Assembly (NCBI RefSeq): GCF_025145285.1
Contig: NZ_CP102251.1
Location: 3,410,001 to 3,474,000, forward strand
Direction: 5' to 3'
Source: Alistipes onderdonkii
GTDB lineage: Bacteria; Bacteroidota; Bacteroidia; Bacteroidales; Rikenellaceae
DNA length: 64,000 nt
The translations under genes and the position numbers were made by a program. The number at the start of each line of letters is the position of its first letter. The stretch's first letter is position 1. Under the pieces are notes generated by a model that saw only the letters and a list, made by a program, of their open reading frames with translations, did no database searches and had not been told where the DNA came from. This document shows, piece by piece, positions 8,440-16,394 of the stretch.

Positions 8440-10017
8440 ATCGACCAGTATCTCAATGAGGCGCACTCGTTCGGTCTTCAATCCGTCCGGGCCCATTTCA
8501 ACGTGCTGGCCTGGTCGGACGACGTGCAGGAGCTCCGGCATATCCGCAATGATGTGGGCAGCCAGCTCGCTCTGATGGAGTGCCGCCCGCGCCACAACAC
8601 CGTGGACGCCGCCACGCTCTACTGGGCGGGTATGCCGGGCAACGCGGGGGATTTCCCCGCCGAGGAATCGTTCTACACGTTCATCGAGCCCGCAGTCTGT
8701 TTCTTCACGGAGGAAACCAACTATAAATCCTCGTCCAGCCCTTTCGGCATCAAGCTGTGCGACCGCGTAAGCGGCAGGCCCCTGCACCTGGACATCTCGG
8801 ACGAACCGATGAAAAAAGGGATCATTACAAACAGGAATAAATTCGTGTTAGGCGGCTCGGGGTCAGGCAAGTCATTCTTTATGAATCATTTAGTCCGCCA
8901 ATACTGGGAGCAGGGCACGCATGTCGTGCTGGTGGATACCGGTAACAGCTACCAGGGTCTTTGCGAGCTGATCCGGCGTAAGACCAAAGGTGAGGACGGC
9001 GTGTATTTTACCTATACCGAGGAACATCCCATCAGTTTCAACCCGTTCTACACCGACGACTACTATTTCGACGTGGAGAAGAAGGACAGCATCAAGACGC
9101 TGCTGCTGACACTCTGGAAAACCGAGGACGACAAGATCACGAAGACCGAGAGCGGCGAGCTGGGCAGTGCCGTGAACGCCTATATCGAGCGTATCCGCGC
9201 CGACCGGAATATCGTGCCGTGTTTCGACAGTTTCTACGAGTACCTGCGAGACGACTACCGCCGCGAGCTGGAGGAGCGGGAGATCCGGGTCAGCCGCGAG
9301 GATTTCAACATCGACAACATGCTCATCACCCTGCGGCAGTATTACAAGGGCGGACGCTACGACTTCCTTCTGAATTCCCGGGCCAACATCGACCTGCTCT
9401 CGAAGCGCTTCGTGGTCTTCGAGGTGGATTCCATCAAGGAAAACAAGGAGCTTTTTCCCGTGGTCACCATTATCATCATGGAGGCTTTCATAAACAAGAT
9501 GAGACGGCTCAAGGGGGTACGCAAACAGCTCATCGTCGAGGAGGCCTGGAAGGCGCTCTCTACGGCTAATATGGCTGAATATCTGCGTTATATGTATAAA
9601 ACTGTCCGCAAATACTACGGTGAGGCCATCGTTGTGACGCAGGAGGTCGAGGACATCATTTCCAGCCCGGTGGTCAAGGAGGCGATCATCAACAACTCGG
9701 ACTGCAAGATCCTGCTCGACCAGCGCAAGTTCATGAACCGTTTCGACGCGATTCAGTCCTTGTTGGGGCTGACCGACAAGGAGAAGGCGCAGATTCTCTC
9801 GATCAACCAGTCCAACGACCCTTCCCGTAAATACAAGGAGGTCTGGATCGGTCTGGGCGGCGTTCAGTCGGCGGTCTATGCCACGGAGGTCAGCGTCCCG
9901 GAGTACCTGGCCTACACGACCGAGGAAACGGAGAAAGTGGAGGTACAGCGGCTTGCCGGCGAGCTGGGCGGTGATATGGAACTGGCGATCAGGCAGCTCG
10001 CCGAGGGCAAACGTTAA
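8440..10017 (+). CDS. traG: TraG exon 2, VirB4-family ATPase catalytic part
   Basis: The 3' exon encodes the ATPase domain. In the spliced 831-residue protein, Walker A (GGSGSGKS) falls at about 444-451 and Walker B (LIVEEAW) at about 670-676. TraG is the energising ATPase of the CTnDOT-type type IV secretion apparatus, acting at the inner membrane. Intron 2 separates the N-terminal domain from all nucleotide-binding motifs. The open frame extends upstream into the intron to 8311, but those codons are intronic and not TraG. The next gene starts 14 bases downstream. Confidence 0.92.
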   Translation: MDQYLNEAHSFGLQSVRAHFNVLAWSDDVQELRHIRNDVGSQLALMECRPRHNTVDAATLYWAGMPGNAGDFPAEESFYTFIEPAVCFFTEETNYKSSSSPFGIKLCDRVSGRPLHLDISDEPMKKGIITNRNKFVLGGSGSGKSFFMNHLVRQYWEQGTHVVLVDTGNSYQGLCELIRRKTKGEDGVYFTYTEEHPISFNPFYTDDYYFDVEKKDSIKTLLLTLWKTEDDKITKTESGELGSAVNAYIERIRADRNIVPCFDSFYEYLRDDYRRELEEREIRVSREDFNIDNMLITLRQYYKGGRYDFLLNSRANIDLLSKRFVVFEVDSIKENKELFPVVTIIIMEAFINKMRRLKGVRKQLIVEEAWKALSTANMAEYLRYMYKTVRKYYGEAIVVTQEVEDIISSPVVKEAIINNSDCKILLDQRKFMNRFDAIQSLLGLTDKEKAQILSINQSNDPSRKYKEVWIGLGGVQSAVYATEVSVPEYLAYTTEETEKVEVQRLAGELGGDMELAIRQLAEGKR

Positions 10018-10031
10018 AGGGAGGGCAGGCC

Positions 10032-10346
10032 ATGTATCGCAAGTGTATCGGATCAGACCCCACGGCGGCGCGTTTGGACTTCGCGCTGTACGAGGTGGCG
10101 GGCGAGTGGGAAAGCCGCTCGGGTTCTCCCCGGGTTCGCATCTACCGCAACCCGGGACGCCGGGGCGGCGGTTTTTACGTGGAGGTGTCCTACAAGGACG
10201 GGACACGCTTCTCCCGTCCCGTGAGGAAGTATTGTGGAGGTATCCGTTACTTCGACCTTTACGGGTATGTCGCCCTGGCCTACGATGCGGGGCGCGAGGT
10301 GCTCCAGCTCTCCGCCTACGGGGATTATTACCGGGCGTCGGAATGA
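10032..10346 (+). CDS. traH: TraH, DUF3876 protein
   Basis: A 104-residue soluble protein rich in Tyr, Arg and Gly with alternating beta-like segments (RVRIYRNPGRRGGGFYVEVSY, LYGYVALAYD). It matches the DUF3876 family at the traH position between traG and traI in CTnDOT-like operons. No signal peptide or catalytic motif is visible and the function is unknown. It starts 14 bases after the traG stop. Confidence 0.75.
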   Translation: MYRKCIGSDPTAARLDFALYEVAGEWESRSGSPRVRIYRNPGRRGGGFYVEVSYKDGTRFSRPVRKYCGGIRYFDLYGYVALAYDAGREVLQLSAYGDYYRASE

Positions 10347-10372
10347 CCGCCCAAGTATTCACGAATTAAATA

Positions 10373-11002
10373 ATGAAAAGGATGAAACGATTGATTTTAA
10401 CGCTGTTCGTGGGGCTTCTTTGCTTCACGTACCAGGCAAAAGCGCAGTGGACGGTCATCGACCCGTCGAACCTCGTTCAGAACATCAAGAGCGCGGTTCA
10501 AAGCTCGACCACGGCGACCAACATGGTCAAGTCGCTGCAAGAGAGTATCAAGATTTATAACCAGAGCAAGGCTTACTACGACGCCCTCAAATCGGTGCAT
10601 AACATCATCAAGGATGCCCGGAAGGTGAAGCTGACGCTCGAAATGGTCAGCGAGATCACGGAAATCTACACCTCGGGATTCAACCGTATGGTTTCAGACC
10701 CGAACTTCACGGTGGACGAGCTGGCGGCGATCTCGGCGGGTTACGCCCGGTTGCTGGAGGAGGGCGGCGCGCTGGTGGCGGAACTCAAGACGGTCATAAC
10801 CGGCGGCAACGGCCTCTCGCTCTCGGACAAGGAGCGGATGGACGTGGTGGATCAGGTTTACACGAAGATGCTGGAGTACCGCAACCTCACGCGCTATTAC
10901 ACGCGCAAGACCATCTCCGTGTCCTTCATCCGCAGCCGCGAAAAGGGCGACGCGCACCGGGTGCTGGCACTTTACGGGAACCCGAACGACAGATATTGGT
11001 AA
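10373..11002 (+). CDS. traI: TraI, DUF4141 periplasmic conjugation protein
   Basis: A 209-residue secreted protein: signal peptide LILTLFVGLLCFTYQAKA with cleavage after residue 24 (AKA-QW). The mature part is mostly helical (DUF4141). In Bacteroidetes elements this family precedes the polytopic TraJ, the order of VirB5 and VirB6 in other type IV systems, so a VirB5-like periplasmic role is plausible but inferred. Two ATGs are possible (10373 and 10382); both keep the signal peptide. Confidence 0.82.
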   Translation: MKRMKRLILTLFVGLLCFTYQAKAQWTVIDPSNLVQNIKSAVQSSTTATNMVKSLQESIKIYNQSKAYYDALKSVHNIIKDARKVKLTLEMVSEITEIYTSGFNRMVSDPNFTVDELAAISAGYARLLEEGGALVAELKTVITGGNGLSLSDKERMDVVDQVYTKMLEYRNLTRYYTRKTISVSFIRSREKGDAHRVLALYGNPNDRYW

Positions 11003-11021
11003 CCTGAAAACGGAGGCAGTC

Positions 11022-12101
11022 ATGGATTTCGACAATTTACACCAGGTTCTCCGGAACCTGTATCAGGAGATGATGCCGCTATGCGGCGACATGATCGGGG
11101 TGGCGAAAGGTATCGCCGGCCTGGGTGCGCTCTTTTACGTGGCTTACCGGGTATGGAAGGCACTGGCCAGCGCGGAGCCTATCGACGTGTTCCCGCTCCT
11201 GCGGCCTTTCGCCATCGGCTTGTGCGTGATGTTCTTTCCCACCGTGGTTCTGGGGACGATCAACGCCGTGATGTCGCCCGTGGTGCAGGGCACGCACGCC
11301 ATACTGGAGGGGCAGACATTGGATTTGCAGGCATACCAGCAACAGAAGGACGATTTGGAAGCCGAGGCCCGCAGGCGCGAGGGCAAGGCTTGGTTAGTGG
11401 ACGACGAGGTGTATGAACAACGGCTTGCGGATATGGGTATCACGGATTTGGGCGAGATTATCAGCATGTGGGCCGAACGCACGTGGTACGACATCAAGGC
11501 CGGTTTCCGGCAGCTTGTCCGGGACTTCTTCGAGTTGTTGTTCAACGCCGCGGGGCTTACCATCGACACGCTGCGGACATTCTTTTTAGTCGTGCTGTCG
11601 ATTCTGGGGCCCTTGTCGTTCGCCCTCTCCATTTACGACGGCTTCCACTCGACGCTCGCGAGCTGGATTTCCCGCTATATCAGCGTGTACCTTTGGCTTC
11701 CCATCGCCGACCTGTTCTCCGCGGTGCTGGCCAAGATCCAGACGTTGATGCTCCAGGCGGACGTCCTGGCCCTGCAAGACCCCAACTACATTCCCGACAG
11801 CGGCAGCGGTGTCTATATTATCTTTTTGATTATAGGTATCATAGGCTATTTCACGATCCCCACCGTTGCCGAGTGGGTGATCCAGTCGGGCGGAGCCGGC
11901 GGGGCTATGGGCGGTATCAACAAGGCCGGGGCATTCGCCACGGGTGTCGCGGGCGGTATCGCCGGCAACATGATCGGCCGCACGTTCGGGCGTCGCGGCG
12001 GTGGCGGTTCCTCCTCCGGTAACGGCGGCGGTGGCCCGGCTTCGGGCAGTGCCCCCAACGGGCGCAACCTGGCAACACAAGGTAACAATAATCATTCATA
12101 A
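11022..12101 (+). CDS. traJ: TraJ, VirB6-like polytopic membrane protein
   Basis: A 359-residue inner-membrane protein with hydrophobic segments near 25-45, 60-85, 170-215, 225-245 and 265-285, and a Gly/Ser-rich C-terminal tail (about 290-345) that is probably disordered and cytoplasmic. Size, topology and position match TraJ of CTnDOT-type elements, which corresponds to VirB6/TrbL channel proteins. It lies 19 bases after traI. Confidence 0.85.
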   Translation: MDFDNLHQVLRNLYQEMMPLCGDMIGVAKGIAGLGALFYVAYRVWKALASAEPIDVFPLLRPFAIGLCVMFFPTVVLGTINAVMSPVVQGTHAILEGQTLDLQAYQQQKDDLEAEARRREGKAWLVDDEVYEQRLADMGITDLGEIISMWAERTWYDIKAGFRQLVRDFFELLFNAAGLTIDTLRTFFLVVLSILGPLSFALSIYDGFHSTLASWISRYISVYLWLPIADLFSAVLAKIQTLMLQADVLALQDPNYIPDSGSGVYIIFLIIGIIGYFTIPTVAEWVIQSGGAGGAMGGINKAGAFATGVAGGIAGNMIGRTFGRRGGGGSSSGNGGGGPASGSAPNGRNLATQGNNNHS

Positions 12102-12112
12102 CAATTTGGACA

Positions 12113-12736
12113 ATGGAATTCAAGTCATTAAAAAACATCGAAACAAGTTTCAGGCAGATTCGGCTTTTCGGTATCGTGTTCCTCTGCCTGTGCGCGCTGG
12201 TATCCGTGTTCAGCGTGGTCGCGAGCTTCCGTTTCGCCGAAAAGCAGCGCGAGAAGATCTACGTCCTGGACGGGGGCAAGTCGCTGATGCTGGCGCTCTC
12301 GCAGGATTTGAGCCAGAACCGCCCCGTGGAGGCGCGCGAACATATCCGGCGTTTTCACGAGTTGTTCTTCACCCTCTCGCCCGACCGTGCGGCCATCGAG
12401 AGCAACATCAACCGCGCGCTGTTCCTGGTCGATAAGAGCGCCTTCGCCTATTACCAGGACATGCAGGAGAAAGGTTACTACAACCGTGTGGTGTCGGGGA
12501 ACATCAGCCAGCGTATCGAGGTGGACTCCGTGGTGTGCGACTTCAACGCCTATCCCTACCGGGCCATGACCTATGCCCGGCAAATGATTGTCCGCGAGAG
12601 CAACATCACCGAGCGTTCGCTGGTCACGCGCTGCGAGCTGATCAACTCGGGGCGTTCGGACAATAACCCGCAGGGTTTCATCATGGAGAAATTCGAGATT
12701 CTGGAGAACCGCGATTTACGTACATTAAAAAGATAA
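12113..12736 (+). CDS. traK: TraK, VirB8-like conjugation protein
   Basis: A 207-residue bitopic protein: short cytoplasmic N-terminus, one transmembrane helix (about 20-40), then a periplasmic domain containing SFRFAEKQREKIYVLDGGKSL. This pattern is typical of TraK in CTnDOT-family operons and of VirB8-like scaffold proteins. It starts 11 bases after traJ and ends 4 bases before traL. Confidence 0.87.
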   Translation: MEFKSLKNIETSFRQIRLFGIVFLCLCALVSVFSVVASFRFAEKQREKIYVLDGGKSLMLALSQDLSQNRPVEAREHIRRFHELFFTLSPDRAAIESNINRALFLVDKSAFAYYQDMQEKGYYNRVVSGNISQRIEVDSVVCDFNAYPYRAMTYARQMIVRESNITERSLVTRCELINSGRSDNNPQGFIMEKFEILENRDLRTLKR

Positions 12737-12740
12737 GGCT

Positions 12741-13040
12741 ATGGCAAAGAAGAGAATAAAGGCTTTCGGGGAGTGGGTCGAAGACCACCTGCGCCGCGCT
12801 TGCGGGGCACTCTCGCCCGATAAGCGGATTATCGTGATCCTCACGCTGCTCTTGTTCTTTTCCGTCTTGTCGCTCTACTTTACCGTGTCTTCCATCTACC
12901 GCTTCGGCAAGGGAGCCGGGGAACGGATGCAGATACGGCATATCGAGCGGCTGGAACTGGAATTAAGACAACGGCAGGAGGCCGACAGTGTAAAACATCT
13001 AAAAGATTTCAATTATGACGACGAACGAAAAACAGAATAA
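12741..13040 (+). CDS. traL: TraL, DUF3989 small membrane protein
   Basis: A 99-residue protein with one transmembrane helix (about 31-52) following a basic N-terminus, then a charged C-terminal region. It matches DUF3989/TraL in position and size. Its 3' end overlaps the start of traM by 26 bases in another frame, indicating tight coupling. Function is unknown; such small bitopic proteins may assist assembly of the TraK-TraM-TraN envelope complex. Confidence 0.78.
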   Translation: MAKKRIKAFGEWVEDHLRRACGALSPDKRIIVILTLLLFFSVLSLYFTVSSIYRFGKGAGERMQIRHIERLELELRQRQEADSVKHLKDFNYDDERKTE

Positions 13041-14295
13041 ACAGCCGGAGGCGGGGAAAAAGGAACTCACGCCCCGGCAGATACAGATGCGGAAGAAGAT
13101 GGTGGTCTTCCCGCTCTTTTTCCTGGCCTTTGCCGGGTGCATGTGGCTGATCTTCTCCCCCGGCGAAAAAGAACGGGAGGAGCCTTCGGCGGGTTTCAAC
13201 ACGGAGCTGCCGACCCCGGAATCGGAGGGTATCCTCTCGGACAAGCGTGATGCCTACGTGCAGGAGGAGATGCGGCGCAGGGAGCGGGAAAAGATGCGCT
13301 CCTTGCAGGATTTCGCGTTCGGGATGGAGGACGAGGAGGAAGAGCCCGTCATGCCCGCTGCCGTGCCGGATAAGTCTTCCGGCCCTGCCGGCGGTTCGTC
13401 GGGAGCTTTCCGGACTTCCCGTGCCGCCTATGCCGACATCAACCGCCAGTTAGGCAGTTTCTACGAGGACACCGCCGGTGAAACGGGGGAAGAGCGCGAG
13501 ATGCAGGCCCGCATCGAGGAACTGGAACGCCGCCTGGAAGAACAGCAGGCGCAGAAAACGGCCCAGGAGGAGCAGGTGGCGCTGCTGGAGAAGTCCTACG
13601 AGATCGCCGCCCGCTACATGAACGGCGGTCAGGCCCCTGAAGCCCCGCGTCAGAAAGCCTCCGTTTCCGGCAAGGCTTCCGTGCAGCCCGTGCGCCAGGT
13701 GCGCCGTAACATCGTGTCGCTGCTCGCCGCCCCGCTGCCCGATTCGGTCTTCGCCCGTGAGTTCGTCAAGCCCCGGAACTGGGGTTTCAACACGGTGGGG
13801 AGCGACCTTCGCGAGCCCGAGCGCAACAGTATCCGTGCCGCCGTGCAGCAAACCGTGACGCTCACCGATGGCGGGGAGGTTACTTTCCGTCTGTTGGAAC
13901 CGATGATGGCGGGAGATCTGCTCATCCCCTCGGGTACGCCCGTAACGGGGGCGGCGAGGATCAACGGCGAACGGCTGACGGTCAAGGTCAGCGCTGTCCA
14001 GCACGGCGGGGCGGTCGTTCCGGTCGATCTGTCGGTCTATGACACGAACGGCAACGAGGGTATTCCCGTGCCGGGGTCGGAAGAACTCAATGCCGTGAAG
14101 GAGATCGCCGCCAATATGGGCGCGGGCATGGGCAGCAGTATCACGATCACGGACGATGCCGGTTCGCAACTGCTCTCCGACCTGGGGCGCAGCGCCATCC
14201 AGGGCGTGTCGCAATACGTGAGCAAGAAGATGCGCTCGGTCAAGGTCACGCTCAAGGCCGGTTACAGCGTCCTGCTGCTCCCGCCCCTTCAATAA
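13015..14295 (+). CDS. traM: TraM, VirB10-like envelope-spanning protein
   Basis: A 426-residue protein with a basic N-terminus, one transmembrane helix (about 32-48), a long charged linker including a coiled-coil stretch (about 160-195, MQARIEELERRLEEQQAQ), and a conserved beta-rich C-terminal domain (about 240-425) ending KVTLKAGYSVLLLPPLQ. This is the TraM family of CTnDOT-like elements, comparable in design to VirB10/TrbI proteins linking inner and outer membranes. The start overlaps traL. Confidence 0.87.
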   Translation: MTTNEKQNKQPEAGKKELTPRQIQMRKKMVVFPLFFLAFAGCMWLIFSPGEKEREEPSAGFNTELPTPESEGILSDKRDAYVQEEMRRREREKMRSLQDFAFGMEDEEEEPVMPAAVPDKSSGPAGGSSGAFRTSRAAYADINRQLGSFYEDTAGETGEEREMQARIEELERRLEEQQAQKTAQEEQVALLEKSYEIAARYMNGGQAPEAPRQKASVSGKASVQPVRQVRRNIVSLLAAPLPDSVFAREFVKPRNWGFNTVGSDLREPERNSIRAAVQQTVTLTDGGEVTFRLLEPMMAGDLLIPSGTPVTGAARINGERLTVKVSAVQHGGAVVPVDLSVYDTNGNEGIPVPGSEELNAVKEIAANMGAGMGSSITITDDAGSQLLSDLGRSAIQGVSQYVSKKMRSVKVTLKAGYSVLLLPPLQ

Positions 14296-14367
14296 GGGTA
14301 CAAACGACGTACTTCCGTACACCACTGAAAAAATCCATTTTTATCAACAATCAAAAATTTATCGAGT

Positions 14368-15288
14368 ATGAAAAAGATTCTTCTGGCACTCGCTTTTATC
14401 GGGTGCATGTTCGCTGCCCACGCGCAGGAAAAGCCCTCCACGGGCGATTTGTACGACGGTCTTACCCGTCCGCTGACTTTCAACCGGGTTATCCCGCCCT
14501 ACGCGCTGGAGGTGACGTTCAGCAAGACCGTGCATGTGATTTTCCCCTCGGCCATCCGTTACGTCGATCTGGGGTCTTCGGATCTTCTGGCGGCGAAAGC
14601 CGACGGCACGGAAAACGTGCTGCGTGTAAAGGCGGCCCTGCGTGATTTCTCGCGCGAGAGCAACCTTTCGGTCATTACCGAGGACGGGGCCTATTACAGC
14701 TTCAATGTCAAGTATGCCGACGAGCCGGTGAAACTGTCGGTCGAGATGGCGGACTTCCTGCATGACGGGGAGGCGGTAAACCGCCCCAATAACGCGCTGG
14801 ACATCTATTTGCAGGAGTTGGGATGCGAATCTCCGCTGCTGGTCAAACTGATCATGCAGTCCATTTACAAGAATGACCGCCGCGAGATCAAGCATATCGG
14901 TTGCAAGCGTTTCGGGGTACAATACCTCCTCAAAGGTATCTACGTGCATAACGACCTGCTTTATTTCCACCTCCAACTGAAAAACTCCTCCAACGTGCCT
15001 TTCAACGTGGACTACCTGACGTTCAAGATTACGGACAAGAAGGTGGCCAAACGCACGGCCATCCAGGAGCAGGTCGTATGGCCCGTGCGTGCGTACAACA
15101 ACGTGCAGGTCATCGGCGGCAAGCGTACCGAGCGCATGGTCTTCACGCTCCCGAAGTTCACGCTGGCCGACGACAAGCAGCTGGTCGTGGAACTGCACGA
15201 GCAGCAGGGCGGGCGACACCAGACTTTCACGGTGGAGAATGCCGACCTGGTGCGCGCACGTGTTATCAACGAGTTAAAGGTAAAGTGA
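14368..15288 (+). CDS. traN: TraN, DUF4138 VirB9-like protein
   Basis: A 306-residue secreted protein with signal peptide MKKILLALAFIGCMFAAHAQ (cleavage near residue 19). The mature domain begins VIPPYALEVTFSKTVHVIFP, the signature start of TraN/DUF4138 proteins. In CTnDOT-type systems TraN is a VirB9-like periplasmic/outer-membrane partner of TraM. The 72-base gap after traM is longer than others in the operon but shows no hairpin. The stop is one base before the traO ATG. Confidence 0.88.
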   Translation: MKKILLALAFIGCMFAAHAQEKPSTGDLYDGLTRPLTFNRVIPPYALEVTFSKTVHVIFPSAIRYVDLGSSDLLAAKADGTENVLRVKAALRDFSRESNLSVITEDGAYYSFNVKYADEPVKLSVEMADFLHDGEAVNRPNNALDIYLQELGCESPLLVKLIMQSIYKNDRREIKHIGCKRFGVQYLLKGIYVHNDLLYFHLQLKNSSNVPFNVDYLTFKITDKKVAKRTAIQEQVVWPVRAYNNVQVIGGKRTERMVFTLPKFTLADDKQLVVELHEQQGGRHQTFTVENADLVRARVINELKVK

Positions 15289-15289
15289 T

Positions 15290-15874
15290 ATGAAACGGGC
15301 GATATTCATTCTCACGCTGGGGTTATGCCTCCTCCTTTCGGACGGGGCGCACGCCCAGCGTGCCCTGCCCGCCATGCGCGGGCTGGAAATACGGGGAGGC
15401 ATGACCGACGGCTTCTATACCCGGGACAGCCGCAGCGAAACGGGCTACTGGTTCGGGCTGGCCATGAGCCGCTACGCGAAGAATGCCGACAAGTGGGTGT
15501 TCGGCGCGGAGTTCCTGAACCGTTATTACCCCTACAAGTCGGAACGTATCCCTGTGGCGCAGTTCACGGCCGAGGGCGGTTACTATTACAAGTTCCTCGC
15601 CGACCCGTCCAGGACTTTTTTCTTCTACCTCGGCGGCTCGGCGCTGGCCGGTTACGAGAGTGTGAACCGGGGCGAGAGGCGGCTCTATGACGGCTCTACG
15701 CTCCGCCACCGCGACCGTTTCCTCTATGGCGGGGCCGTCACGCTGGAGGTCGATGCGTATCTGACCGACAGGATTATCCTCTCGCTGACGGGGCGTGAGC
15801 GTATCCTATGGGGCACTACAACGGGACATTTCCACGCGCAGTTCGGCCTGGGCGTGAAATTCATAATCCATTAA
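15290..15874 (+). CDS. traO: TraO, probable outer-membrane conjugation protein
   Basis: A 194-residue protein with signal peptide (cleavage near AHAQ, residue 23) and a mature part with alternating aromatic beta-strands (GYWFGLAMSRYAKNADKWVF, GGYYYKFLADPSRTFFFYLG) ending with FGLGVKFIIH, typical of a small outer-membrane beta-barrel. It matches TraO of CTnDOT-like operons. It starts one base after the traN stop. Normally traP (a primase) follows; here traQ follows after 13 bases. Confidence 0.83.
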   Translation: MKRAIFILTLGLCLLLSDGAHAQRALPAMRGLEIRGGMTDGFYTRDSRSETGYWFGLAMSRYAKNADKWVFGAEFLNRYYPYKSERIPVAQFTAEGGYYYKFLADPSRTFFFYLGGSALAGYESVNRGERRLYDGSTLRHRDRFLYGGAVTLEVDAYLTDRIILSLTGRERILWGTTTGHFHAQFGLGVKFIIH

Positions 15875-15887
15875 ACTTGCAAGCGAC

Positions 15888-16331
15888 ATGAAAAAGATGA
15901 AAAAGATATTGGCCCTGGCGGTCTGGATCGCCGCCCTGGGTCTTTTATGCGCATCCTGCGACAACGGGCTGGATATACAGCAGGCGTACACGTTCTCTCT
16001 GGAAACGATGCCCGTTCAGAAGCGAATCTCCGTTGGTGAAACCGCTGAAATCCGCTGCACGCTCGTGCGGGAGGGGAGATATGACGGCGCGCGTTACACG
16101 ATCCGCTATTTCCAGCCCGACGGGCGCGGTGAATTGAGGATGGACGACGGTACGGTGTTCCTGCCCAACGACCGCTATCCGCTCGACCGTGAGGTGTTCC
16201 GCCTCTATTACACATCGCGCAGCGATGACCAGCAGACCATCGACGTCTATGTCGAGGACAACACGGGTCAGGTCGTGAAGACCTCCTTCACGTTCCAGAG
16301 CGAGAACGGGACGGAGGAAACGGAACGATAA
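15888..16331 (+). CDS. traQ: TraQ, DUF3872 lipoprotein
   Basis: A 147-residue lipoprotein: an N-terminal hydrophobic helix ends in the lipobox LCAS-Cys24, followed by a beta-sandwich-like domain (EIRCTLVREGRYDGARYTIR). It matches the DUF3872/TraQ family, found near the end of Bacteroidetes tra operons. In many relatives traP lies just before and a lysozyme gene just after; neither is present here. A terminator-like hairpin follows. Confidence 0.82.
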   Translation: MKKMKKILALAVWIAALGLLCASCDNGLDIQQAYTFSLETMPVQKRISVGETAEIRCTLVREGRYDGARYTIRYFQPDGRGELRMDDGTVFLPNDRYPLDREVFRLYYTSRSDDQQTIDVYVEDNTGQVVKTSFTFQSENGTEETER

Positions 16332-16352
16332 CGTAATATGTCTAACCAAGAG

Positions 16353-16375
16353 AAGCGCCCGTCACCCGGGCGCTT
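16353..16375 (+). terminator. Hairpin after traQ
   Basis: A perfect inverted repeat AGCGCCCG-tcac-CGGGCGCT with flanking A and T. Only a short T run follows (TTT), so termination may be partial and let some transcription continue into the DUF4116 gene 20 bases downstream. Confidence 0.6.
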
Positions 16376-16394
16376 TCCATAAATACTGAAAACC

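Noticed and set aside
8890..10362. A 490-codon antisense frame over traG exon 2
   Set aside because: Shadow of the highly GC-biased traG coding sequence; His/Asp/Val-rich composition typical of antisense frames.
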